DNA from: Mycolicibacter engbaekii
GTDB taxonomy: Bacteria > Actinomycetota > Actinomycetes > Mycobacteriales > Mycobacteriaceae
Assembly (NCBI RefSeq): GCF_002101585.1
Contig: NZ_LQOT01000060.1
Location: forward strand, 1 to 64,000
Length of the DNA stretch: 64,000 bases
Reading direction: 5' to 3'
The stretch's first letter is position 1, and the number at the start of each line of letters is the position of its first letter. Position numbers and translations under genes: made by a program. The notes below the pieces were generated by a model. The model was not told where the DNA came from, did not search any database, and saw only the letters and a list, made by a program, of their open reading frames with translations. Of the stretch, positions 1 through 8,400 are shown one piece after another.

Positions 1-19
1 TAGCATCCAGCATGACTCG

Positions 20-505
20 TTGATCACCACGCGTGACTCACGCCGATCCGAAGTCCACCACCCCACGGGGCACTATCCCTCTGTCGTCGAGGCGCAAGAG
101 CGGCTTGCGCGCAACATGTCGGCCGGTGCAGGCAACATTAACCCTGACGACGTCGCGACTATCGTCCAGGCTGATGGTCCCACAAGACTTGTCGCAGAAG
201 CCCTGCAAAGCAACTCCCCAGTGAAGCAGCGCCAGACTGCAACCGCGTTGCTTCAGCATGGATACATAGCTGCAGCGCTGGATATCGCCTGTCAAATTCC
301 TAACCGAAGTGAGGCGCGTACGGTGGGTATAGCGGTGCTCGACTACATTTCGGGCCTTCCCGCTGAACAGCAGCAAGAAGGTCTGAGTGAGCTTGAACGG
401 CTCCGATTTCGGCTAAGACCTCCTCAGCTCAGAGACATGCGAGATCACGCACAAAAGGTGGGCGTCACCCTTCCAGTTGGCTGGATGGAAGCACCAACGA
501 ATTAA
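20..505 (+). CDS. hypothetical protein, accessory, possibly 5'-partial
   Basis: I do not recognise this protein. The reading frame is open from the left edge of the window, so it may begin before base 1. In-window starts are TTG at 20 and an ATG near 115. The translated 161 residues are soluble and look mostly helical, with no signal peptide or membrane segment; the C-terminal half is rich in Leu, Arg and Gln. Its base composition is visibly less GC-rich than every gene to its right, and its codon use is more relaxed (for example AAT, ACA, ATA, AGA), which points to recent acquisition. It ends about 95 bases from the 3' end of tRNA-His, the usual side for tRNA-targeted integration. It could also be a decayed or over-extended frame. 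Confidence 0.5.
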   Translation: MITTRDSRRSEVHHPTGHYPSVVEAQERLARNMSAGAGNINPDDVATIVQADGPTRLVAEALQSNSPVKQRQTATALLQHGYIAAALDIACQIPNRSEARTVGIAVLDYISGLPAEQQQEGLSELERLRFRLRPPQLRDMRDHAQKVGVTLPVGWMEAPTN

Positions 506-564
506 ACAGCTTCATTTGTTCAACAAGGGCGCGATACAGGGTGCAAGCCGCCCCAGAACGCAGA

Positions 565-596
565 AGGTGGGAGAGGTTAAAAAACCTCTCCCACCT
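565..596 (-). terminator. hairpin terminator downstream of tRNA-His
   Basis: A perfect 14-bp inverted repeat (565-578 pairs with 583-596) surrounds a 4-base A loop. It lies 5 bases past the tRNA-His 3' end. No long U-tract follows on either strand, which fits the tract-less hairpin terminators common in mycobacteria. It could also end the gene at 20-505 from the other side. Confidence 0.7.
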
Positions 597-600
597 GCGG

Positions 601-674
601 GGTGGCTGACGGGACTCGAACCCGCGACACCCAGGATCACAACCTGGTGCTCTACCAACTGAACTACAGCCACC
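601..674 (-). tRNA. hisT: tRNA-His (GTG)
   Basis: Reading the minus strand gives a full cloverleaf. The acceptor GTGGCTG (673 to 667) pairs with CAGCCAC (608 to 602), and an extra G at 674 provides the G-1 characteristic of tRNA-His. The anticodon loop carries GTG and the T arm is GGTTCGA-type. CCA is not encoded. In M. tuberculosis hisT also sits beside orn, from memory. The 3' end faces the atypical gene at 20-505, so this is a plausible integration target. Confidence 0.95.
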
Positions 675-717
675 ATTGCTGCCGGCGAGGCGAGCCAAGC
701 AAGCAGCGTCGTTGATA

Positions 718-1362
718 CTAACCGCTCGGATGCTCAGCGACCGAATCGAGCGCCCCCTGCGGCCCCAGTTCCGCGGCGACGGCGGCAATATCGCTGGTAG
801 AAGGCCCGGGCGGTGCGACGAACGCGGTGCGCCGGTAGTACTTCAATTCCCGGATCGACTCGTGGATGTCGGCCAGCGCGCGGTGCGCCAGGCCCTTCTC
901 CGGCTGGCCGAAGTAAATCCGGGGGTACCAGCGGCGGCACAACTCCTTGATCGAGCTCACGTCGATCATCCGGTAATGCAGGTAGTCGTTGAGGGCGGGC
1001 ATGTCGCGGGCCAGGAAGCCGCGGTCGGTACCGATCGAGTTGCCGGCCAGCGGTGCCGTCTTGGCCTGCCGCACATGGGTGCGGATGTAGTCGAGCACCA
1101 TGGCCTCGGCGGTGGCCAGATCCACCGTCGAAGCCCGGACCTCCTCGATCAGGCCGGATCGGGTGTGCATGTCGGTCACCACCGGACTCATCGCGTCCAG
1201 ATCCGCGTCGTCGGCGTGGATCACCACGTCAACACCGTCGCCCAGGATGTTCAGTTCGCCGTCGGTGACCAGGACGGCGATCTCGATGAGCTTGTCCGAG
1301 CCCAGATCCAGGCCGGTCATCTCGCAGTCGATCCAGACGAGTTCGTCTCGTGCAGCACTCAC
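718..1362 (-). CDS. orn: oligoribonuclease
   Basis: This 214-residue 3'-5' exoribonuclease degrades 2-5 nt RNA fragments, and the linear dinucleotide pGpG in c-di-GMP turnover, to mononucleotides in the cytoplasm. The DEDDh catalytic set is visible: Asp12 and Glu14 in IDCEMTG, Asp113 in GTDRGF, and His160 with Asp165 in HRALADI. Length matches the family apart from a short C-terminal extension. The start is GTG at 1362, which gives the conserved N-terminus immediately before ELVWIDCE. The gene follows tRNA-His and is divergent from the HerA-like ATPase, the same arrangement as Rv2511/Rv2510c. Identification is secure. Confidence 0.97.
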   Translation of the reverse strand: MSAARDELVWIDCEMTGLDLGSDKLIEIAVLVTDGELNILGDGVDVVIHADDADLDAMSPVVTDMHTRSGLIEEVRASTVDLATAEAMVLDYIRTHVRQAKTAPLAGNSIGTDRGFLARDMPALNDYLHYRMIDVSSIKELCRRWYPRIYFGQPEKGLAHRALADIHESIRELKYYRRTAFVAPPGPSTSDIAAVAAELGPQGALDSVAEHPSG

Positions 1363-1437
1363 AGTTAGCCAACGTTAGCCGCTGCCCGCGGCCATAGCCG
1401 CACAGCGGTGCCGACCGGCCAAGTAGTGTCGTGACCT

Positions 1438-3003
1438 GTGAGTCCCGACTCGGCGGCTAACGCCGCGCAGCAGATTGCGGCGGGCTACGCCGCCGACGGC
1501 CAGGCCCTGGAACTGGGCACGGTGGTCATCGACGGCATCGCCGACGCCTCGGCGCAGGTCCGCATTCCCCTGGCCACCGTCAACCGCCATGGACTGGTGG
1601 CCGGCGCCACCGGCACCGGCAAGACCAAGACGCTGCAGGTGATCGCCGAGCAGCTGTCCGCCGCGGGCGTCCCGGTGCTGATGGCCGACGTCAAGGGCGA
1701 CCTGTCCGGTCTGGCGCGGGCCGGCCAGGCCGGCGACAAGATCACCCAGCGGGCCGCCGAGACCGGCGACGACTGGGCTCCCACGGCGTTCCCCACGGAG
1801 TTCCTGTCGCTGGGCACCGGCGGCGCCGGCATCCCGGTGCGGGCCACGATCTCCAGCTTCGGCCCGATTCTGCTGTCGAAGGTGCTGGGCCTGAACAACA
1901 CCCAGGAGTCGACGCTGGGGTTGATCTTCCGCTGGGCCGACGACAACGGCTACCTGTTGCTGGATCTGAAGGATCTGCGCTCGGTGATCAGCTACCTGAT
2001 CAGCGATGAGGGCAAGCCGGTGCTCAAGCAGCTGGGCGCGGTTTCGGCGGCGACGGCCGGGGTGATCCTGCGTGCCCTGGCGAACCTGGAGGCCGAAGGC
2101 GCCGACACCTTCTTCGGCGAGCCCGAACTGGACCCCAAGGATCTGATCCGGCTGGACCCCCAAGGGCGCGGCATCATCTCGCTGCTCGAACTCGGTGACC
2201 AGGCGGCGCGTCCGGTGTTGTTCTCCACGTTCCTGATGTGGGTGCTGGCCGACCTGTTCACCTTCCTGCCCGAGGTGGGCGACCTCGACAAGCCGAAGCT
2301 GGTGTTCTTCTTCGACGAGGCCCACCTGCTGTTCACCGGCGCATCCAAGGCGTTTCTGCAGCAGGTCGAGCAGACCGTCAAACTGATCCGCTCCAAGGGC
2401 GTCGGGGTGTTCTTCTGCACCCAGCTGCCCACCGATGTGCCCAACAGTGTGCTCTCCCAGTTGGGTGCCCGGATCCAGCACGCGTTGCGGGCCTTTACCC
2501 CCGACGATCAGAAGGCGCTGAGCAAGACGGTGCGCACCTACCCGAAGACCAAGGTCTACGACCTGGAGTCCGCGCTGACGTCGCTGGGTATCGGCGAGGC
2601 GATCGTCACGGTGCTCTCCGAACGGGGCGCGCCGACCCCGGTGGCGTGGACCCGATTGCGGGCTCCGCGGTCGCTGATGGGGGCCATCGGCGCCGAGGCG
2701 ATCGGCGCGGCGGCCAAGGCCAGCCCGCTGCACGCCCAATACGGCGAGACCATCGATCGCGAATCGGCCTATGAGATGCTCTCGGCGAAATTGGCAGCCG
2801 GGCAGGGCAACCGGCCCCCGGCGGGCCAGGGCAGCGTGCCCCCGCCGGTGCCGGAGCGCCCACCGTGGTGGCGGCGCTTCGGACGCTGGCTGGCCCACTT
2901 CCTCACCACCCGAGAAGGCAAGCGGGTGGTGACGGCGGTGACCACCGTTGTGGTGGGCCAGATCTCGCGCGGCGCGATGGGCACCGGCCAGCGCAAGCGC
3001 TGA
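1438..3003 (+). CDS. HerA-like DUF853 ATPase (Rv2510c-like)
   Basis: A 521-residue P-loop ATPase of the DUF853/HerA-FtsK helicase-like group. Walker A is GATGTGKT at residues 56-63 and Walker B is FFFDEAH with Asp293-Glu294. The middle contains the conserved DUF853 stretch around LSLGTGG...VLGLNNTQESTLGL and the FFCTQLPTDVP segment. The C-terminus (about 455-521) is proline-rich, then basic with a weak hydrophobic run that could touch the membrane. The biological role is unknown; DNA-dependent translocation is inferred from the fold. The start is GTG at 1438. It converges with cmrA, leaving 4 bases between the stop codons. Known as a conserved mycobacterial gene in this position. Confidence 0.9.
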   Translation: MSPDSAANAAQQIAAGYAADGQALELGTVVIDGIADASAQVRIPLATVNRHGLVAGATGTGKTKTLQVIAEQLSAAGVPVLMADVKGDLSGLARAGQAGDKITQRAAETGDDWAPTAFPTEFLSLGTGGAGIPVRATISSFGPILLSKVLGLNNTQESTLGLIFRWADDNGYLLLDLKDLRSVISYLISDEGKPVLKQLGAVSAATAGVILRALANLEAEGADTFFGEPELDPKDLIRLDPQGRGIISLLELGDQAARPVLFSTFLMWVLADLFTFLPEVGDLDKPKLVFFFDEAHLLFTGASKAFLQQVEQTVKLIRSKGVGVFFCTQLPTDVPNSVLSQLGARIQHALRAFTPDDQKALSKTVRTYPKTKVYDLESALTSLGIGEAIVTVLSERGAPTPVAWTRLRAPRSLMGAIGAEAIGAAAKASPLHAQYGETIDRESAYEMLSAKLAAGQGNRPPAGQGSVPPPVPERPPWWRRFGRWLAHFLTTREGKRVVTAVTTVVVGQISRGAMGTGQRKR

Positions 3004-3007
3004 AGGC

Positions 3008-3814
3008 CTAGCCCCCGCCGAGCTTCTTGTAGACCGCCCCCACGATCGGGGTGACGATGGCGCGCGGCGCGTAGCCACTGGCCATCGACATGGCCTTGGA
3101 GGTGATCCCGGGCACCACCCGCATCTTGTTGCGCGCCAGGGCATCCAGCGACAGCTTCGCGGTGTGCTGAGTGGAGATCCACAAGAAGTCCGGGATCAGC
3201 CGGTCGACCAATGACGCCTCGGCCGCGTCGGGCATCTCGGCACGCACCGGCCCGGGCGCCAGCAAGGTGACATGGACCCCGGTCTTGAGCAGCTCGCCGC
3301 GCAGCGACTCGCTGAACGTGTTGGCGAAGGCCTTGGTGGCCGCGTAGGTGGCGTTGTTGGGAATCGGCGAGTTGCCCGCCGCCGAACCGGAGATCAAGAT
3401 GCCGCCGGCGCGCCGGCGCAACATGCCCGGCAGCACCGCCAGCACCAGGTCGTGCACCGCTACCGCGTTCAGCTGCACCTGGGCCTTCTCCGCGGCCGGG
3501 TCCAAACCGGAGATCGGCCCGAACGTCGCCGTACCGGCGTTGGCGCACAGCACCGAGATCTCTTGCTCGGCCAGCTCGGCGCAGAACGCCTCACGCGCCG
3601 GCGGATCGGCCAGGTCGACCGCGCGGACGTCCACGGTGACCCCGTACTTGTCGCGCAGCCGCGCCGCCACGGTGTTGAGAACATCTTCGCGGCGCGCGGT
3701 GATGAGCAGCGAGTGGCCGCGGGCGGCCAGCTCGGCGGCCAGCGCCTCACCGATCCCCTGGGAGGCTCCGGTCACAACGGCGCGGGCATCGGGGCTGGGA
3801 GCAGGAATGGGCAT
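3008..3814 (-). CDS. cmrA: short-chain reductase, mycolate reductase CmrA (Rv2509-like)
   Basis: A 268-residue classical short-chain dehydrogenase/reductase. The Rossmann motif TGASQGIG is at 15-22, NAG at 92-94, the catalytic Ser at 142/144, and YxxxK is Tyr157-Lys161. By sequence style and conserved neighbourhood (between the HerA-like gene and an MFS gene) it matches Rv2509. That orthologue group is reported to reduce the beta-keto intermediate after Pks13 condensation to mature mycolic acid. The C-terminal SMASGYAPRAIVTPIVG part is moderately hydrophobic, consistent with membrane association. It is divergent from the MFS gene with only about 23 bases between starts. The assignment to mycolate reduction rests on orthology, not on a diagnostic residue. 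Confidence 0.85.
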   Translation of the reverse strand: MPIPAPSPDARAVVTGASQGIGEALAAELAARGHSLLITARREDVLNTVAARLRDKYGVTVDVRAVDLADPPAREAFCAELAEQEISVLCANAGTATFGPISGLDPAAEKAQVQLNAVAVHDLVLAVLPGMLRRRAGGILISGSAAGNSPIPNNATYAATKAFANTFSESLRGELLKTGVHVTLLAPGPVRAEMPDAAEASLVDRLIPDFLWISTQHTAKLSLDALARNKMRVVPGITSKAMSMASGYAPRAIVTPIVGAVYKKLGGG

Positions 3815-3837
3815 GCGGCAATCGTAGAGTGCCAGTC

Positions 3838-5151
3838 ATGGGACACCCTGGGGCGGACAAGCCGGGGCTATCCCGGATCGTGGCATGGGCGCTGTGGGAC
3901 ACCGGGGCCGCGGGTATCAGCGCGATCGTCGTCACATTCGTGTACTCGGTGTATCTGACCAGCAGTGTCGGCCGCGACCTGGCCGGGCCGGTGTCACCGG
4001 CCAGCTGGCTTGGCCGCACCCTGGCCATCTCCGGGCTGACCGTGGCCGCGGTGGCACCGGTGATCGGGGTCTGGGTTGCCGCGCCGCACCGGCGCCGGGT
4101 GACGCTGGCGGTGCTGACCGGAACGGCGGCGGTACTGACCGCGTCGATGAGCCTGATCCGGGACGAGCCCGGCTATCTGGCTCCCGGCCTGGTGCTGCTG
4201 GCCCTGACAGCCGCGTGCGGCGACCTGGCCAGCGTGCCCTACAACGCCATGCTGCGGCAGGTGTCGACGCCGCAGAACTCCGGCCGGATCTCTGGCTTCG
4301 GTTGGGCAGCAGGCTATGTCGGGAGCGTGCTGTTGCTGTTGCTGGTCTACCTGGGCTGCATCTCCGGCAGTGGTCCCACCCGCGGCCTGCTCGGCCTGTC
4401 CACCGAGGGAGGTCAGTATGTGCGGGTCGCCATGCTGGTGGCCGCGGCCTGGCTGACGGTGTTCGCGTTGCCGCTGCTGTTCACCACGCACCGCCTGGGC
4501 GGCGAGCCGCAGGCGCCGGCACCGCGGCTGGGGTTCTTCGGCGGTTACCGCCAGCTGTGGCGTGACATCACGGGTGCCTGGCAGCGCGATCGCAACCTGG
4601 TCTTCTACCTGGTGGCCAGCGCGATCTTCCGGGACGGCCTGGCCGGGGTGTTCGCCTTCGGTGCGGTGCTGGGGGTCACCGTCTACGGCATCTCGCCCGG
4701 CGACGTGATGATCTTCGGGATCGCTGCCAGCGTGGTCGCCGCGGTTGGGGCAGTGGCCGGCGGCCTGCTCGACGACCGGATCGGATCCAAAACGGTCATC
4801 GTGGGATCGCTGGTCGCGATGATCGCCGCCGGCACCACCCTGATGGCGCTGAATGGTCCGAAAGCCTTCTGGGCGTGCGGACTGTTGCTGTGTCTGTTCA
4901 TCGGGCCGACCCAGTCCGCAGCGCGCACCCTGCTGTTGCGGATGGCCGACGACGGCATGGAAGCGGTGGCCTTCGGCCTCTACACCATGACCGGCCGGGC
5001 GGTGTCGTTCCTGGCGCCGTGGCTGTTCTCGGTCTTCGTCGACATCTTCCACACCGAACGGGCGGGTATGGGCGGGCTGTGCACCGTATTGCTGCTCGGC
5101 CTGCTGGCGCTGCTGCCGATCCGGGTCAGCCGGCCGCTGCGCACACCGTGA
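3838..5151 (+). CDS. MFS-type membrane protein, UMF1/Atg22-like (Rv2508c-like)
   Basis: A polytopic membrane protein of about 437 residues with roughly 12 hydrophobic segments, organised as in UMF1/Atg22-type MFS transporters (N-terminal WALWDTGAA..., a middle GRISGFGWAAGYVGS segment, and a cytosolic basic loop around residues 220-245). The substrate is unknown; distant relatives export amino acids. I chose ATG 3838; an in-frame GTG at 3829 gives three more residues. There is almost no leader, so translation may be leaderless or from a very short leader. The 3' end overlaps the convergent proline-rich membrane gene by 26 bases, so the two transcripts are antisense there. The position matches Rv2508c. 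Confidence 0.85.
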   Translation: MGHPGADKPGLSRIVAWALWDTGAAGISAIVVTFVYSVYLTSSVGRDLAGPVSPASWLGRTLAISGLTVAAVAPVIGVWVAAPHRRRVTLAVLTGTAAVLTASMSLIRDEPGYLAPGLVLLALTAACGDLASVPYNAMLRQVSTPQNSGRISGFGWAAGYVGSVLLLLLVYLGCISGSGPTRGLLGLSTEGGQYVRVAMLVAAAWLTVFALPLLFTTHRLGGEPQAPAPRLGFFGGYRQLWRDITGAWQRDRNLVFYLVASAIFRDGLAGVFAFGAVLGVTVYGISPGDVMIFGIAASVVAAVGAVAGGLLDDRIGSKTVIVGSLVAMIAAGTTLMALNGPKAFWACGLLLCLFIGPTQSAARTLLLRMADDGMEAVAFGLYTMTGRAVSFLAPWLFSVFVDIFHTERAGMGGLCTVLLLGLLALLPIRVSRPLRTP

Positions 5152-5929
5152 GGATCGAACCGGTGCGCTGACGCACCTGGGTGCCGTCCACCGACACCGA
5201 GCAGGTGATCTGCTCGCCGAAGTTGACCACGGTGACCGCCGCGGCGGTCGTCGCCGGTGGCGTCAGCGTCACCTGTTTGCTCCACGGCAGCGCCACATTG
5301 AATTCGGTCTGCAGGATCCCGCCGGTGTCGATGTAGGCGATGCTGAGCGCCTTGCCCTTACCGCTGACGCTGTAGACGATCGTCTCCGCCGCACCCGCGG
5401 TGGTGGACGTCGTCGGAGGCGGCGTTGTCGTCGTGCTGGGCGCCGGTGTCGGTGTCGGGGAGGGTGTGGTGGTCGGAACGCGCTTGGGCACCGGGGTGCT
5501 CGGAGCCGTCGGCAACGGGGGCACCGACGTAGCCGTGGCCGAATTGCGCTGGGAGCCATTGACGATCACCAACGCGGCGACCATGCCCACCACCAGCAGT
5601 ACGGCAGCGCCGGCTACCAGGAACAGCCAGTTCGGCAGCCGCGGGGGCTCCGGCGGTCCACCCTGGCCACCGCCCGCCGGACCACCCGGCGGGGGCGCTT
5701 CCCAGTGACCACCGGGCGGGGGCGCTTCCCACTGGCCACCCGGCGGGGGCGCTTCCCAGTGCTGCCGGGGCAGTTGTTCGGTGGGCTGGGGGGCCTGCGG
5801 CGGATACATCGGGAGTTGCCCGGCGTAGGCCGGGTCGACGTAGGGCGGAAAGCCGTAAGTCGGCGGTTCGGATCCGCCGCCGCCTTGCCATGGCTGATTG
5901 GAGCCCTCCGGCCGGTTCGGATCGGTCAT
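5126..5929 (-). CDS. proline-rich single-pass membrane protein with MmpS-like C-terminus (Rv2507-like)
   Basis: About 267 residues in four parts: a Pro/Gly-rich cytosolic N-terminus (1-100) containing three tandem 9-residue units of the type WEAPPPGGx; one transmembrane helix (about 103-125, LFLVAGAAVLLVVGMVAALVIV); a Pro/Thr/Ser-rich extracytoplasmic linker (about 135-180); and a C-terminal beta-rich domain resembling the small periplasmic domain of MmpS proteins. Two Cys in the C-terminal region could form a disulfide. ATG 5929 is preferred over GTG 5935 because GAGGTGG lies at ribosome-binding distance. Function unknown. It sits next to bkaR in the same orientation, as Rv2507 does. Confidence 0.8.
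   Translation of the reverse strand: MTDPNRPEGSNQPWQGGGGSEPPTYGFPPYVDPAYAGQLPMYPPQAPQPTEQLPRQHWEAPPPGGQWEAPPPGGHWEAPPPGGPAGGGQGGPPEPPRLPNWLFLVAGAAVLLVVGMVAALVIVNGSQRNSATATSVPPLPTAPSTPVPKRVPTTTPSPTPTPAPSTTTTPPPTTSTTAGAAETIVYSVSGKGKALSIAYIDTGGILQTEFNVALPWSKQVTLTPPATTAAAVTVVNFGEQITCSVSVDGTQVRQRTGSILTVCAAAG
5681..5761. repeat. 3 x 27-bp tandem repeat inside the proline-rich membrane gene
   Basis: Three near-identical 27-bp units (5681-5707, 5708-5734, 5735-5761) encode the WEAPPPGG-type repeats. They differ at only a few positions, so the copy number is probably variable between strains. It is an in-frame coding minisatellite, not a CRISPR. Confidence 0.85.
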
Positions 5930-5992
5930 GCCCACCTCATGGCTTGCAGGGTACCTGTGTCGGGCGGTTGCGGCCGGGACCTCTGCGCCCGG

Positions 5993-6649
5993 CTATGTTT
6001 CCGCGGCGCCCAGGGCCCTGATCGTCATCGCCCGCAACACCGCTCGTGAGCGTTCCGGACCGGCCGATTTCGCGCGGGCCTTCATGGAGTGCGGTGTGGA
6101 GTTCAACAGGCCGAACGCGGCGTGCGCCATCAGCCGCGCATCGGCTTCGGCCAGGCCGGGGTGCAGCGCACGCAACACCCCCACCCACACCTCGACATAC
6201 TGCCGCTGGGCGCTGCGCACCTGCCGCTGGGCGGCGGCCGGCAGGTGGGCCAGGTCACGGTCTTGGATCCGGATCAGGTCCGGTTCGCCGAGGGCAAAGT
6301 CGAGATGGAAGTCGACCAGGGCGTCCAGCACCTCCCGCGGGCCCGCGCCCTGCGCTTCGACGGCCCGCGCGCCGGCGAGCAGTCGGGTGCTGATGCCGAC
6401 GAGCAACTCGACCAGCAGAGCCTCTTTGTTGGGGAAGTGCCGGTAGATCGCCGGGCCGCTGACGCCGGCGGCGGCGCCGATGTCCTCCAGCCGCACCGCG
6501 GGGTAGCCGCTCTGGGCGAAAAGACGTTCCGCGGCCGCGAGCAACTGGCTGCGCCGGTCGGACTTGAGCCGGCTGCGCCGGCTGGCCGGTTCGTTCTCGC
6601 CCGCCGGGGAGAGGGAAGCTGCCATCACGCCTCCGCTCGTGGTGGACAT
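5993..6649 (-). CDS. bkaR: TetR-family repressor BkaR (Rv2506-like)
   Basis: A 218-residue TetR regulator with an N-terminal helix-turn-helix (about residues 27-75, with SQLLAAAERLFAQSGY and the recognition region SGPAIYRHFPNKEAL). The C-terminal ligand domain contains TetR_C-type acyl-CoA-regulator features. It is divergent from fadD35, with a palindrome 5 bases ahead of its start codon and a second copy before scoA. The M. tuberculosis orthologue, BkaR, is published as the repressor of the adjacent branched-chain keto-acid operon. The start is ATG 6649; an internal ATG at 6626 is a weaker alternative. The operator position implies autorepression. The inducer is presumably a branched-chain acyl-CoA, which is inference. 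Confidence 0.9.
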   Translation of the reverse strand: MSTTSGGVMAASLSPAGENEPASRRSRLKSDRRSQLLAAAERLFAQSGYPAVRLEDIGAAAGVSGPAIYRHFPNKEALLVELLVGISTRLLAGARAVEAQGAGPREVLDALVDFHLDFALGEPDLIRIQDRDLAHLPAAAQRQVRSAQRQYVEVWVGVLRALHPGLAEADARLMAHAAFGLLNSTPHSMKARAKSAGPERSRAVLRAMTIRALGAAET

Positions 6650-6654
6650 CTTGA

Positions 6655-6670
6655 GTTAATGGCCACTAAC
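6655..6670. promoter_or_regulatory. BkaR operator, site 1
   Basis: The 16-bp palindrome GTTAATGGCCACTAAC (one mismatch between arms) lies between the divergent bkaR and fadD35 starts, 5 bases from the bkaR ATG. The same motif recurs at 8404-8419 (GTTAATGGACATTAAC), giving the consensus GTTAATGGMCAYTAAC. Two copies, one beside the TetR gene and one before the operon it controls, make it the likely BkaR operator. Confidence 0.8.
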
Positions 6671-6728
6671 GTAACACCGGATCGCCTCGGAACGCATCCG
6701 GCTTCTGGCGGCGCCGGTGGAGGAACCG

Positions 6729-8369
6729 ATGGCAACTGCGGTACCCCCGACGCGAGCCGCTTTGTCCTACGCCCGTGGCGAGGCGCACCCCGCCCTGTTG
6801 GAGACGACGATCGGCGCCAATCTCGCTGCCATCGCGAGCACGTTTGGCGATCGCGATGCGTTGGTTGACGTTCCGTCAGGCCGGCGCTGGAGCTACGCCG
6901 AGCTCGCGATGGATGTGCGCCGACTGGCAACCGGCCTGCTCCAGGCCGGAATCGGCACCGGAGATCGAGTGGGCATCTGGGCGCCCAACTGTGCCGAATG
7001 GGTTATGAACCAGTACGCCACCGCCGAGATCGGCGCCATTCTGGTCAACATCAACCCGGCGTACCGCTCTTACGAATTGGCCTACGCGCTCAAGCAGTCC
7101 GGGGTGGCCATGGTCATCTCGGCATCGCGTTTCAAGACCACCGACTACGCCGCACTGCTTGGTGAGGTGGCCCCGCAATGCCCGGACCTGCGCGAGGTGG
7201 TGTTCATCGGCAGTTCCCGCTGGCAGGAGCTGGCAAGCGCGCCGATCGACGCGACGGCCCTTGCGCAGGTGGCCGCGACGCTGCACGCCCAGGACCCGAT
7301 CAACATTCAATACACTTCGGGCACAACGGGTTACCCCAAGGGCGCGACGTTGAGTCACCGCAACATCCTCAACAACGGCTATCTGGTCGGTGAGCTCCTG
7401 GGCTACACCGAAGCAGATCGGGTCTGCCTGCCCGTGCCGCTCTACCACTGTTTCGGTCTTGTGATGGGCAACCTGGCGGCCACCAGCCACGGCGCGGCGA
7501 TCATCCTGCCGGGTCCCGGTTTCGATCCGGCGGCCACACTGCGGGCCGTGCAGGACCAGGCATGCACCAGCCTCTACGGGGTGCCCACGATGTTCATCGC
7601 CGAGCTCGGCCTGCCCGACTTCGCCGACTACGACCTGAGCAGCCTGCGCACCGGGATCATGGCGGGCTCGCCGTGCCCGGCTGAGGTCATGCGACAGGTC
7701 ATCGACGACATGCACATGGCCGGGCTCGCGATCTGCTACGGCATGACCGAGACCTCGCCGGTGTCGACCCAGACCCGCGGAACCGACTCGCTGACGCAGC
7801 GGGTCGAGACCGTCGGGCAGGTCTGCCCGCACCTGGAGATCAAGCTGACCGACCCGGTCACCGGTGCGACAGTGCCGCGCGGCGACGTCGGCGAGTTGTG
7901 CACCCGCGGCTATTCGGTGATGACCGGTTACTGGAACGACCCGGACAAGACCGCGGCGGCCATCGACGCCGAGGGCTGGATGCACACCGGCGATCTGGCC
8001 GTGATGGACGACGACGGTTACCTGCGCATCGCCGGGCGGATCAAGGACATGGTGATCCGCGGCGGGGAGAACATCTATCCGCGCGAGATCGAGGAATTCC
8101 TCTACACCCATCCCGACATCCGCGATGCCCAGGTGATCGGCGTGCCCGACGACATCTACGGCGAGGAGCTGATGGCCGTCGTGGTGATGCGCAGCGGGGC
8201 GCCGGCACTGACCGCCGAGCGGCTGCGGGAGTTCTGCACCGGGCGGCTCGCGCATTTCAAGGTGCCGCGATACGTGCGTGTCGTGACCGAGTTTCCGATG
8301 ACGGTCACCGGCAAGGTCCGCAAGGACGAGATGCGCCGGCAGGCGATCGAGCATTTGGCCGGCGGCTGA
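6729..8369 (+). CDS. fadD35: fatty-acid--CoA ligase FadD35
   Basis: A 546-residue ANL-superfamily acyl-CoA ligase that forms acyl-CoA through an acyl-adenylate. The P-loop YTSGTTGYPKG begins at Tyr195. The A5 motif YGMTETSP, the A7 motif GWMHTGDLAVMDDDGYLRIAGRIKDMVIRGGENIYP and the C-terminal TVTGKVRKDEM with the catalytic Lys of the A10 motif are all present, so the enzyme looks intact. ATG 6729 has GGAGGA at good spacing; GTG 6717 is an unsupported upstream alternative. It is the first gene of the branched-chain acid operon, with a BkaR operator about 60 bases upstream. The exact acid is unknown; short or methyl-branched acids are likely from context. Confidence 0.92.
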   Translation: MATAVPPTRAALSYARGEAHPALLETTIGANLAAIASTFGDRDALVDVPSGRRWSYAELAMDVRRLATGLLQAGIGTGDRVGIWAPNCAEWVMNQYATAEIGAILVNINPAYRSYELAYALKQSGVAMVISASRFKTTDYAALLGEVAPQCPDLREVVFIGSSRWQELASAPIDATALAQVAATLHAQDPINIQYTSGTTGYPKGATLSHRNILNNGYLVGELLGYTEADRVCLPVPLYHCFGLVMGNLAATSHGAAIILPGPGFDPAATLRAVQDQACTSLYGVPTMFIAELGLPDFADYDLSSLRTGIMAGSPCPAEVMRQVIDDMHMAGLAICYGMTETSPVSTQTRGTDSLTQRVETVGQVCPHLEIKLTDPVTGATVPRGDVGELCTRGYSVMTGYWNDPDKTAAAIDAEGWMHTGDLAVMDDDGYLRIAGRIKDMVIRGGENIYPREIEEFLYTHPDIRDAQVIGVPDDIYGEELMAVVVMRSGAPALTAERLREFCTGRLAHFKVPRYVRVVTEFPMTVTGKVRKDEMRRQAIEHLAGG

Positions 8370-8394
8370 CAGGGGTGTCCGAGAATGGTATTCT
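8366..8394 (+). promoter_or_regulatory. promoter for scoA operon
   Basis: A -35-like CTGACA (8366-8371) and a -10 TATTCT (8389-8394) are separated by exactly 17 bases, a good sigma-A arrangement. Transcription would start near 8401, directly at the left edge of the second BkaR palindrome. The -10 forms the right half of another palindrome, GAGAATGGTATTCTC (8381-8395). This suggests scoA onward can be transcribed independently of fadD35. Confidence 0.65.
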
Positions 8395-8400
8395 CTGACA

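Noticed and set aside
1361-1378. Direct repeat GTTAGCC..GTTAGCC near the orn start as an operator
   Set aside because: It is a direct, not inverted, repeat with no regulator nearby and no second copy before another start; too little to call.
5681-5761. Possible CRISPR
   Set aside because: Three contiguous 27-bp units with no spacers, in frame in a proline-rich protein gene.
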